Shown here piece by piece: positions 54,271-61,923 of a stretch of DNA of 64,000 nt. The translations under genes were made by a program, and so were the position numbers. This DNA is from Lachnospiraceae bacterium NSJ-143 (GTDB lineage Bacteria > Bacillota > Clostridia > Lachnospirales > Anaerotignaceae): positions 92,803-156,802 of the forward strand of contig JALIFM010000007.1 of assembly GCA_022867625.1 (NCBI GenBank), written 5' to 3'. The notes beneath the pieces were generated by a model, which was given only the letters and a program-made list of their open reading frames with translations, was not told the origin of the DNA and made no database searches. The first letter of the stretch is position 1. The number at the start of each line of letters is the position of its first letter.

Positions 54271-54309
54271 AAGGCCGTTAAAACCAGTTATTCTGGCTGT
54301 AACGGCCTT
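54271..54309. terminator. Strong bidirectional terminator after the GH18 gene
   Basis: Stem AAGGCCGTTA / TAACGGCCTT with inner CCAG / CTGG, flanked by T-rich tails. It closes the PBP-unknown-GH18 unit on the minus strand. Confidence 0.9.
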
Positions 54310-54320
54310 CTTTTAATTAA

Positions 54321-55964
54321 TCATTTACTTAATTCTTCCCATATGTCCATTCCTGTATCTTTATCTTCCGGAATCAGTCCTAAGCGCCATACAGAAACGC
54401 CAGTTACCCCAAGCATTTTTGCGAGGTTAATCTTATCCTTAACGCTTTGCGCATTTTCAAACCATATAACAGTGTTTCCTGTATCATCTGTAATATTCAT
54501 ATATGGATTCCTGTACTTTTCTGAATATTTTACCTCAGCGCCGCTTTTAATATCATTAATTATAGTGCTCTGGCTTAAAGACATGGCCTGCCCGTTTACA
54601 ATCTGCCCCCGTTCAACTCTCCAGCCGGCACTGGATATACTTATGCCCAGCACAATTTTACTCTTATCCTCTATGGCTGAACACACATTTTTTAATCCAT
54701 GATACACCTGGTCAAACGGACTTACAGGTGTCGTTGTAAAGCCGCTGTCCATAACTTCCTGTGAGATATTTTTTGGATAATAGTCATAGGCCATAATTAT
54801 TATTTTATCAGCGGTTTCGCCTATTGACTTAAAATCATAGCCGTCAAAGTATGAACCGTCCTTCAGTGCAGGCTGAACAGCCACATACAGGCTTTTTCCC
54901 GCTTTTGACAGTTCAGACTTCAAATCCGCAAGAAACAGGTTGAAATTTTCCCTGATATTGCTTCCCTTCAGGTTCTCAAAATCTATTGTTACACCGTCAT
55001 AAGGGTTATAGCCCAGTTTTTTGTATGTAAGGTTCATTTCCTCCATAATAGCCTCAATCGCTTTTGCCCTATTGTCTGAGCTGTTAAGTATCCTCTCACA
55101 TACATGGCTGTCGGCGTTTGACATATAAACATTTAGATGTGTCTTTACGCCGCTTTCCTTGAGGTATTTTACTATTTCCTCATAGCCCTGCGGAACCACC
55201 CACTCGTTTCCGTCCTTAGAGAGGGTATCCAGCACAACTCCATTTTCATTGGTATACTCCATGCGGCTCCAGCCGAATGAAACCGCATCCATCTGAGAAG
55301 CCATTTCTTTCTGGTTATATGAAGAAAACGCATAAAATCCATGCAAAAATTCCGTATCGGAGTTAAGCTTTTCAAAACATCTGACCATCATCGCTGCCGC
55401 TTCTTCCCTGCTGGCTTTTCCCTTTGGGTCAAATATATTTTGGCTCTTACCGCTGATAATTCCAAAATTATAAGCAAGGTCAATATATCCCCTGTTTTCC
55501 GTTACATCTGTAAACGGGAACGCTGCTTTTTCAGAATCGGAAACAAGGCTGTCATAGCCAAGCGCCTTTATAAGTATAACTGCCATTTCTTCCCTGGTTA
55601 TAAAACTGTCAGGATTAAAATATCCGCTGTTTTCAATAGCCCCATGATATGCCGCAGTCTCAACAGCGCTATGGTACCATGCGGAGCTGTTTTGGTTGTC
55701 ATTAATTGAGCTGAACTGATAATCAATTTCGTCCCACCCGAACAGCCTTGTAACCATTGACACAAACTGTGCCTTTGTTACACTCTGTCCAAGTCCAAAA
55801 ACATCCTTTTCCATACCGCTCATAAAACCTTCCTCAGAAGCCTTCTGTATCTGTCCATATGCCCAATGACTGCTGCTCACGTCTGAATATTCAGCGCCAA
55901 AAGCAGATATTGCCACCGATACGCTTAAAGATACCGCCAAAGCCATGGCAATCAGTTTTTTCAT
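54321..55964 (-). CDS. SLH-anchored glycoside hydrolase family 18 enzyme
   Basis: Secreted 547-residue protein. The signal peptide is MKKLIAMALAVSLSVSVAISAFGA. Three SLH domains (about residues 25-205) precede a GH18 barrel with catalytic DGVTIDFENL (DxxDxE), the strand IIMAYDYYP and the C-terminal GVSVWRLG. It resembles YaaH/SleL-type N-acetylglucosaminidases that act on peptidoglycan or chitin-like polymers. The start has GGGGG eight bases upstream. It follows the unknown membrane protein by 16 bases and appears to be the last gene of the PBP operon. Confidence 0.87.
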   Translation of the reverse strand: MKKLIAMALAVSLSVSVAISAFGAEYSDVSSSHWAYGQIQKASEEGFMSGMEKDVFGLGQSVTKAQFVSMVTRLFGWDEIDYQFSSINDNQNSSAWYHSAVETAAYHGAIENSGYFNPDSFITREEMAVILIKALGYDSLVSDSEKAAFPFTDVTENRGYIDLAYNFGIISGKSQNIFDPKGKASREEAAAMMVRCFEKLNSDTEFLHGFYAFSSYNQKEMASQMDAVSFGWSRMEYTNENGVVLDTLSKDGNEWVVPQGYEEIVKYLKESGVKTHLNVYMSNADSHVCERILNSSDNRAKAIEAIMEEMNLTYKKLGYNPYDGVTIDFENLKGSNIRENFNLFLADLKSELSKAGKSLYVAVQPALKDGSYFDGYDFKSIGETADKIIIMAYDYYPKNISQEVMDSGFTTTPVSPFDQVYHGLKNVCSAIEDKSKIVLGISISSAGWRVERGQIVNGQAMSLSQSTIINDIKSGAEVKYSEKYRNPYMNITDDTGNTVIWFENAQSVKDKINLAKMLGVTGVSVWRLGLIPEDKDTGMDIWEELSK

Positions 55965-55980
55965 ATTAATCCCCCATTCG

Positions 55981-57000
55981 TCAATTTGAGAAAACTCCGT
56001 TTCTATAACCAATACTCATATAATACCTTCCGCCTTCAATATCCTCAGAGGTAATATATATTTTCTTTTCTGAATTATCGAGGCTTATATCAGCAAACAT
56101 CAGATTTGCGTACTGGTCATTGAAGTTTCCGTACCTCACTGTATTATAAAATCCTTCTGAACCATAAAATACAAATTTATCCTTTATGCTGTCATCATAA
56201 GCAAACACACAGCCTGAAGGAAAAATGCCACCCTCCGCCTTTTTATATTTGCCGTTTTTTACAGTATAGCACATATTATTATTTTTTTCCTCAAAAACAG
56301 CAACATTTTCATCATCATGAAGTCTGAGCATATCAGCCATTTTTAAACTGTTACCGTTCCATTCCAAAGTACCCAAAAATCCCGAGTGAGGGTAATTTGC
56401 CCCATTGATACCTGAAATCACTATATATACACAATCCCTGCCATCAGCAGTTATAAAGCTGCTGAAATAATTGTTGCTTCTTTCTGAGACCTTCGCAAAA
56501 TAAAATTCATTGTCGTTATATATCTGTACATAAATATTTTTATTTCCCACAGGTGAATTTACAAGTGATTTTGTATAAAAGAAATAATCCGCGTTATACC
56601 CTGTAATCCTTATCTTATAGCTCTTGCCATTAAGAACAAATTCTTTTTCATTTTCCATGATATCTATTCCATTAAGCTTATAAGAAAGCTCACCTACAGG
56701 AAAGGCCGTGTTTTCTCCGGTAGACAAATAATCTACAAACTCTATATAAAACTCAGAATCATAAAAAGCGTCCTCCGGATTTTCAAATTCATATTTTTCC
56801 TCCTGAAATTTTTCATACAGCTCGTTTATATGAGCTATTTTATCTTTATCTTCCTGTTTATTGTCTTTTTTACCTGTATCAGCAAAAAACTCCATGTTTT
56901 TTGGCGTTACTGTCAAACTGTCTGTTTTCAGTCCGCTGAACACAAAGCCTGCCATGGCAACCGCAAAAACAAATAAAACCGAAACAGTAAATTTTTTCAA
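55981..57000 (-). CDS. Unknown membrane-anchored extracytoplasmic protein of the PBP operon
   Basis: 339 residues: one N-terminal hydrophobic segment (MKKFTVSVLFVFAVAMAGFVFSG) then a charged linker and a mostly beta, Tyr/Asn/Gly-rich domain. I recognise no family. The best start is a TTG with GAGGTGA five bases upstream, inside the overlap with the PBP stop. An alternative GTG at 57009 overlaps the PBP gene by four bases. Either way the translation is tightly coupled to the upstream PBP. The domain lies outside the membrane. A role in beta-lactam-stress wall synthesis is inferred from position only. Confidence 0.75.
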   Translation of the reverse strand: MKKFTVSVLFVFAVAMAGFVFSGLKTDSLTVTPKNMEFFADTGKKDNKQEDKDKIAHINELYEKFQEEKYEFENPEDAFYDSEFYIEFVDYLSTGENTAFPVGELSYKLNGIDIMENEKEFVLNGKSYKIRITGYNADYFFYTKSLVNSPVGNKNIYVQIYNDNEFYFAKVSERSNNYFSSFITADGRDCVYIVISGINGANYPHSGFLGTLEWNGNSLKMADMLRLHDDENVAVFEEKNNNMCYTVKNGKYKKAEGGIFPSGCVFAYDDSIKDKFVFYGSEGFYNTVRYGNFNDQYANLMFADISLDNSEKKIYITSEDIEGGRYYMSIGYRNGVFSN

Positions 57001-57005
57001 ATCAG

Positions 57006-59483
57006 TCACCTCGCAAGTACATTTTCATAAATCCCACCGTTTTTGTGTTCGTAATTAAACCCCATATATTCTAATATCGCTTCCTTACCCGTATTTATTG
57101 CCGGGGCTGATTTTCCTTCCCCAAACGGAATCAAGACAACAACGGCAATCTGAGGATTATCATAAGGCGCAAAACCAGCAAACCATGAATGCGAAGGCCG
57201 TTTTTTGTTCTCCTCAGCTGTGCCTGTCTTTGCCGCTGTTCTAACCGGAAAGCCCTTAAAATGGCTTCTCAAAGTTCCTTTATCCCCTTCTGTAACCATA
57301 AGCATACCCTCATGAACTACCTTTACCGTATTTTCAGAAACTCCAAGGCCTTCCTCAACTACTGGACTGTATGGCTCAAAGCTTCCGTTATCACCTATCC
57401 CCTCAATAAGTGTGGATTTATAACGTGACTCGCCATTTGCAAGTGTAGAAATATACTTTGCTATGCTTACCGCCGAGTAGTTATTGTTTGACTGGCCTAT
57501 GGCGTTTCTTATAGAGTCTCCATCAGTCCATTTTTTCATATTGTCAGTGCTGTCAGCATAGTATTTTTCTACAAAATCGGTTTTTGACTCAACTGAGGCC
57601 ATCTGCGGCGCGTATTCCTCAATTTCTATTCCGGAATAGTCACCAAGACCAAATTTCTCCATATATTTATTAAAAGTACGTATTGATTGCTCCTCAGTAC
57701 CATTTTTCATATTCCCAAGCCTTAAAGCCATGTCATAGAAATAATAGTTGCAGGAAACCTCAATGGCCTTTCTCACATCTACCGCGCCATGGGTAATGCC
57801 GTAATTAGAGTATATAAGACATTTGGCATACGGCTTACCGGTATCCTTAAAAATCCCCTTGTCATATATTATTGTGTTTTCTGTAATAACTCCCTCCTCA
57901 AGCCCCACAGCGGCAGAGAGCATTTTAAACACAGAACCCGGGGCCTTTCTTTCCATAGCAGGGCGGTTTATCAGAGGCGATGTTTTATCGCTTAATATCA
58001 AATTGTAATAATCGCTGTCAAATTCGTTTGCAAGGCGGTTATTATCATATGACGGAAATGATACCATAGCCAGTATCTTTCCGGTATTTACATCCTCAAC
58101 AACGGCTGAGCCTGTTGAAGGGTCCATGTTCACCCTGTTTATTCCTATTTCATCATTTAAAATACTGTTTAATATCAGCTCCGATGCGGCTATAGCTCCA
58201 GATTCATATTTATCAATGGCTGTTTTTTCTGGGGTTATGATTTTCTGCTCAATAAGACAGTCCACAAAATCCCTCTGAGATATAGCACCGCTTTTAATTT
58301 TTTCCGCGGCAATACTTCCGCAGCTATCTGTATTTTCCGAGCTTACACCCTCATTTAACAGAATGTTTTTGAATTTTAACTGCGCCCCATTTTGTGCCTC
58401 CAATATTGCGTTCCAATTAAATATATTGTTGTCTGCAAGGGATGCCATTATATCTGATACAGTTGTTCTGCCCGAATTGATATTATCAAACAGCGCTGAT
58501 TTCAGGCTCTCTTTAAGCTTATCATAAATTTTTTTCTGAAGCTCTGCGTCTATTGACAAATATATATCCTTTCCCCTTTGAGCCGGACATGAGTCAAATT
58601 CACTTACCCGGGCACCAAATGCGTCAACCTCAACTGTTTTTTTGCCTTCTTTTCCTCTCAAAAAAAGCTCATGGGATTTTTCTATGCCTGTTTTTCCTAT
58701 TTTGTCCGACTCTTTGTAGCCATAGCTTTCAAATTCCTCAAGCTCATCTTCATTTATATTGCCGGTATAACCTATAATATTGGCCATGCACTCACCATAC
58801 GGATAGTATCTGTACCAGCTTTCACCTACATATATACCGGAAAATTCCGAGGAATGCTCTTCAATATACGATATAAAATTTCTGTCAATGTTTTCAGAGA
58901 CTGTAACAGACTGATATTTTCTGTACCTTTGCAGATGTATTCTGCACATCACTGCCATCAATTTTATTTTAGTATCGCCGGCTAAATCATCATCAAAACC
59001 AAAGTAATCCGAAAGATATTCAACCGTTTTACCGGCAGTAAAATCCATTTGCTCTCCTCTAAAACCCATATCTGTTTTCCACTGTTTTTCCCTGCTCTGT
59101 CCTGTAAAATCAAACTGGTATGTTCCTCCGTAATTTTTAATTGGAAAGTCATTGATGTTTATTTCAATCCCGAATCTCTCCATAACCTCTATCAGAGCCA
59201 ATATGTTCTCTGTTTCACCGCTACTTTTAACACTCAAATCCAGCATAAGGTTATATTCAACCTTGTTTTCAGCCAGTACCCTCCCGTATTTATCATAAAT
59301 ATTCCCTCTTATTGATGGAGTCTGTATTGTCCTCACCACTGTTGCTTTTGCGTTTTCAGCATAGCTTTGACCATTTTTTATCTGTATTGAATAAAGCCTT
59401 GCCGCCATAACTAAAAACATAGCCGCAAAAGCCAGCATTAAAATACAGATTCTGTTTTCAGATAATTTTTTTATCAGAGTCAT
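57006..59483 (-). CDS. Class B penicillin-binding protein 2-like transpeptidase
   Basis: 825 residues: one N-terminal membrane anchor (residues 8-28), a dimerisation/pedestal domain with SIRGNIYDKYGRVLAENKVEYN, and a transpeptidase domain. The active site is APGSVFKM (SxxK near residue 515), SCN near 577 and KTGTAEENKKRP near 750. It resembles PBP2/MrdA of elongation. The pedestal is enlarged by about 150 residues between residues 320 and 470. The ATG at MTLIKKL follows GGAGGAGA. The promoter carries two BlaI-type operators, implying induction by beta-lactams and possibly low drug affinity. Confidence 0.93.
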   Translation of the reverse strand: MTLIKKLSENRICILMLAFAAMFLVMAARLYSIQIKNGQSYAENAKATVVRTIQTPSIRGNIYDKYGRVLAENKVEYNLMLDLSVKSSGETENILALIEVMERFGIEININDFPIKNYGGTYQFDFTGQSREKQWKTDMGFRGEQMDFTAGKTVEYLSDYFGFDDDLAGDTKIKLMAVMCRIHLQRYRKYQSVTVSENIDRNFISYIEEHSSEFSGIYVGESWYRYYPYGECMANIIGYTGNINEDELEEFESYGYKESDKIGKTGIEKSHELFLRGKEGKKTVEVDAFGARVSEFDSCPAQRGKDIYLSIDAELQKKIYDKLKESLKSALFDNINSGRTTVSDIMASLADNNIFNWNAILEAQNGAQLKFKNILLNEGVSSENTDSCGSIAAEKIKSGAISQRDFVDCLIEQKIITPEKTAIDKYESGAIAASELILNSILNDEIGINRVNMDPSTGSAVVEDVNTGKILAMVSFPSYDNNRLANEFDSDYYNLILSDKTSPLINRPAMERKAPGSVFKMLSAAVGLEEGVITENTIIYDKGIFKDTGKPYAKCLIYSNYGITHGAVDVRKAIEVSCNYYFYDMALRLGNMKNGTEEQSIRTFNKYMEKFGLGDYSGIEIEEYAPQMASVESKTDFVEKYYADSTDNMKKWTDGDSIRNAIGQSNNNYSAVSIAKYISTLANGESRYKSTLIEGIGDNGSFEPYSPVVEEGLGVSENTVKVVHEGMLMVTEGDKGTLRSHFKGFPVRTAAKTGTAEENKKRPSHSWFAGFAPYDNPQIAVVVLIPFGEGKSAPAINTGKEAILEYMGFNYEHKNGGIYENVLAR

Positions 59484-59497
59484 ATTCTCCTCCAAAT

Positions 59498-59547
59498 ATT
59501 ACTTTTGTAATTTTTTATATATTACATCTGTAATATTAAAAAGTCAA
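59498..59547 (-). promoter_or_regulatory. BlaI-controlled promoter of the PBP2-like operon
   Basis: Minus strand TTGACT (59542-59547), 17 bases, TAATAT (59519-59524). The operator ATTACATCTGTAAT (59521-59534) covers the -10, and a second ATTACTTTTGTAAT (59498-59511) lies over the start region, 23 bases away. Core TACAnnTGTA matches the known BlaI/MecI operator type. Confidence 0.85.
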
Positions 59548-59573
59548 CCCTGTGACATTAAATACACAAAATA

Positions 59574-59614
59574 AAGCCTGTGTTTTGGCTTTTGCTGTTC
59601 CAAAACACAGGCTT
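59574..59614 (-). terminator. Terminator of blaI-blaR1
   Basis: Perfect 15-base stem AAGCCTGTGTTTTGG / CCAAAACACAGGCTT with an 11-base loop and tail TATTTTG on the minus strand, just after the stop at 59632. Confidence 0.92.
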
Positions 59615-59631
59615 ATAAATTTGCTTTTTTA

Positions 59632-61407
59632 TTATATGACACCTTTGCCTTTAAGTATCTGCAAGGCTATTTCTGACGCTTCAGCGCCTGTTGAACCCTC
59701 GGAGCTCAGATTAACTGCAAAATATATGTCCTTTCCGTTTCTGCTCACACACCCTACAAAAGAGCCGTTAATATTTTTGCCGTTTACGCTTCCTGTACCT
59801 GTTTTTCCATATACCGTTGTACCATTGTCACTGTATATTTCCATAGCGTTTTTTACAGCCCCGATATCCTCGGTATCAAGACCGAATTTGTTTGAAAATA
59901 GACTGTTCAGCAGCTCGGTCTGCTCAATTGCTGAAATTTTAAGCGACGATTCCAGCCAAAAATCATTTCCACCGCTTAAATCACAGTTTCCATAACCAAT
60001 TTCTTTTAAATAGTGCTCAAGCTTGCTGTATCCCAGCTTTTTATTAAGCGTTTTAAAATACCAGTTCACTGAATTTTTCATAGCGCTTTCAAGATTCTGG
60101 TCACTGTTCCATGAATCAAAATAGTTATCCTGTCCGTCCCATTTGATTGTTGAGCTTTCTGGAGTTATAACCTTGTCCTTAAGAGCAAACGCCGCACTGT
60201 ATATTTTAAATGTGGAATTTGGCGGAACACGCTTTTCAGCCAAATCCCTGTTATAAACCAGATACTCGCCTGTTTGGGAATCAAGCATTACAAAACAGCC
60301 ATCATAGCCGTTAAAATAGCCTGAAAGGTCCTGATAAACTGTATTGCCTTCCCAATTACTGTAACGTCCGTCCATAAAATCAGACGCATTAACAATAGCC
60401 GGAAGCTGTGAAAGACAGATTCCCAAAACTGCCATAAACACAGCCGCACCTTTCAGCTTCTTTATAAATGAATCAGCAGAAAACGACGCTATGCTTTCAA
60501 TACGTTTTTTAACGGCTCTTTTTGAGCTGCCAAAGCCCGCATATACTTTTACAGACGGCTCATTTACAAGGCTCTTGGCAAAACGTATTATTGTCATGCC
60601 ATATTCAACCGCCATACCTTCACCTATACTTTTAATTACAAGCTTATCACACTTAACTTCCATTTCCGACTTCATGGCCTTTAATCCAAACCATACAATT
60701 GGGTTAAACCAATAAGCCGCCTGCAAAAAACACAAAAAACAGCATAGCAGCACGTCTCGGTTTTTATAGTGTCCCAGCTCATGCAGAACCATATATTTTA
60801 TTTCCGCCTCTGTAAAACCCGACAAAGATTTTGGCAATACAATAACCGGCTTTTTGATTCCAGTTATAAGCGGGCTTTTTATCTTGTCTGACATTACAAG
60901 CCTTATATCCTTACTCACATTTAAGGTATGCTTACAGCTGCAAAGCATATCAGCTATAAAACTTTCCGGTTCATCAGAATTTTTAACTATGCAATTGAGC
61001 CTTACACAGCCCCTTGTAAATGATATTATAACTGCGGCAGCCCCAAACAGGTAGACCGCGCAGGCTGCATTAAACAACCAGTCTGGAAACAAACGGTTTA
61101 CTGATATATAAAAGTCCTCAGCCTTTGCCATAGCTGAAAAATTTTCAATTGCGGACACAGCAATTAAGTCTTTGGCTGTACTTGCCGCATGTCCGAAACT
61201 TAAATCAGCAGAAAAATTAAATATCCCAAAAGGTATAACCGGTATAAGCATTACAGCAATAACTATATACCATATTCCAAAATTCCATGAGCATGAAATC
61301 CTTTCGCCAATGACCCGTTTAACCAGCAAAACCGATGCTGTTATAAGAGAAACAGCTATACTGCTCCTGAAAAAACTAATTAAAAAGCCCTCCATTACAT
61401 CCTCCAT
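59632..61407 (-). CDS. blaR1: BlaR1/MecR1-type beta-lactam sensor-transducer
   Basis: 591-residue integral membrane antirepressor. The M56 metalloprotease domain has several membrane segments and the zinc site HELGHYKNRD near residue 209. The C-terminal extracellular sensor is class-D-beta-lactamase-like, with STFK (serine acylated by drug, near residue 398), SVN near 440 and YGKTGTG near 536. On acylation the protease is expected to relieve BlaI repression. An ATG starts directly after the blaI stop; a second ATG four codons on (61395) also has a good GGAGG, so the start is uncertain by 12 bases. Confidence 0.92.
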   Translation of the reverse strand: MEDVMEGFLISFFRSSIAVSLITASVLLVKRVIGERISCSWNFGIWYIVIAVMLIPVIPFGIFNFSADLSFGHAASTAKDLIAVSAIENFSAMAKAEDFYISVNRLFPDWLFNAACAVYLFGAAAVIISFTRGCVRLNCIVKNSDEPESFIADMLCSCKHTLNVSKDIRLVMSDKIKSPLITGIKKPVIVLPKSLSGFTEAEIKYMVLHELGHYKNRDVLLCCFLCFLQAAYWFNPIVWFGLKAMKSEMEVKCDKLVIKSIGEGMAVEYGMTIIRFAKSLVNEPSVKVYAGFGSSKRAVKKRIESIASFSADSFIKKLKGAAVFMAVLGICLSQLPAIVNASDFMDGRYSNWEGNTVYQDLSGYFNGYDGCFVMLDSQTGEYLVYNRDLAEKRVPPNSTFKIYSAAFALKDKVITPESSTIKWDGQDNYFDSWNSDQNLESAMKNSVNWYFKTLNKKLGYSKLEHYLKEIGYGNCDLSGGNDFWLESSLKISAIEQTELLNSLFSNKFGLDTEDIGAVKNAMEIYSDNGTTVYGKTGTGSVNGKNINGSFVGCVSRNGKDIYFAVNLSSEGSTGAEASEIALQILKGKGVI

Positions 61408-61779
61408 TTAAAGCCTCTTATCGAGTATGCGTTTAAGCTCAGCTATATCATCATCTGTCAGCTTGTCTTCCTCCAAAAAATTCATAACCATTGAATTAAG
61501 AGTCCCATTGTAGAATTTTTTGAGAAAATTCTCACTTTCTCCTGAAACATAATCAGACTTTTTTATTTGTGGCGTATATACAAACTCCCTGCTCCTTTTG
61601 GTCACAGCAAGAGCGCCCTTTTTTACAAGCCTTGATAGAAGTGTCTGTATTGTTTTTGGACTCCAGTCGTTTTTGCCATCAAGCTTATCCACTACCTCAT
61701 TTGTGCTGATAGGCGAAAACTCCCATATAACCATCATAATCTCATATTCAGCTTCTGAAATTTTAATTTCTGATTTCAT
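61408..61779 (-). CDS. blaI: BlaI/MecI family repressor
   Basis: 123-residue winged-helix repressor. Family motifs are ISEAEYEIMMVIWEFSPISTNEVVDKL, SPKTIQTLLSRLVKKGAL and the C-terminal dimerisation helices ending LKRILDKRL. It binds TACAnnTGTA operators and is removed by BlaR1-dependent proteolysis. It directly abuts blaR1 and diverges from the second PBP gene. An operator in its own leader suggests autoregulation. Confidence 0.95.
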   Translation of the reverse strand: MKSEIKISEAEYEIMMVIWEFSPISTNEVVDKLDGKNDWSPKTIQTLLSRLVKKGALAVTKRSREFVYTPQIKKSDYVSGESENFLKKFYNGTLNSMVMNFLEEDKLTDDDIAELKRILDKRL

Positions 61780-61789
61780 AAGTACATCC

Positions 61790-61803
61790 CCTACATATGT
61801 AAT
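61790..61803 (-). promoter_or_regulatory. BlaI operator upstream of blaI
   Basis: CCTACATATGTAAT with a perfect core TACATATGTA (61792-61801), just before the blaI ribosome site and downstream of an extended -10-like TGGTATAGT (minus strand). Confidence 0.75.
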
Positions 61804-61854
61804 ATATAATACTATACCACAAACCGCATTTCAAAGCTACAGAAAAATCAGCTG

Positions 61855-61906
61855 TTGACTTTTTAAAATTACAGTTGTAATATTTAATAAATCTTACATT
61901 TGTAAT
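61855..61906 (+). promoter_or_regulatory. BlaI-controlled promoter of the second PBP
   Basis: TTGACT (61855-61860), 17 bases, TAATAT (61878-61883). Operator ATTACAGTTGTAAT (61868-61881) covers spacer and -10; CTTACATTTGTAAT (61893-61906) lies 25 bases downstream, before the ribosome site GGAGG. The promoter differs from the one at 59519-59547 at only about two positions over some 30 bases. Confidence 0.87.
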
Positions 61907-61923
61907 TTTAAGTGGAGGCCTTT

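Noticed and set aside
59632-61407. A class D beta-lactamase gene
   Set aside because: The beta-lactamase-like motifs STFK and KTG are the C-terminal sensor of a BlaR1 protein preceded by an M56 protease membrane domain, not a free secreted enzyme.
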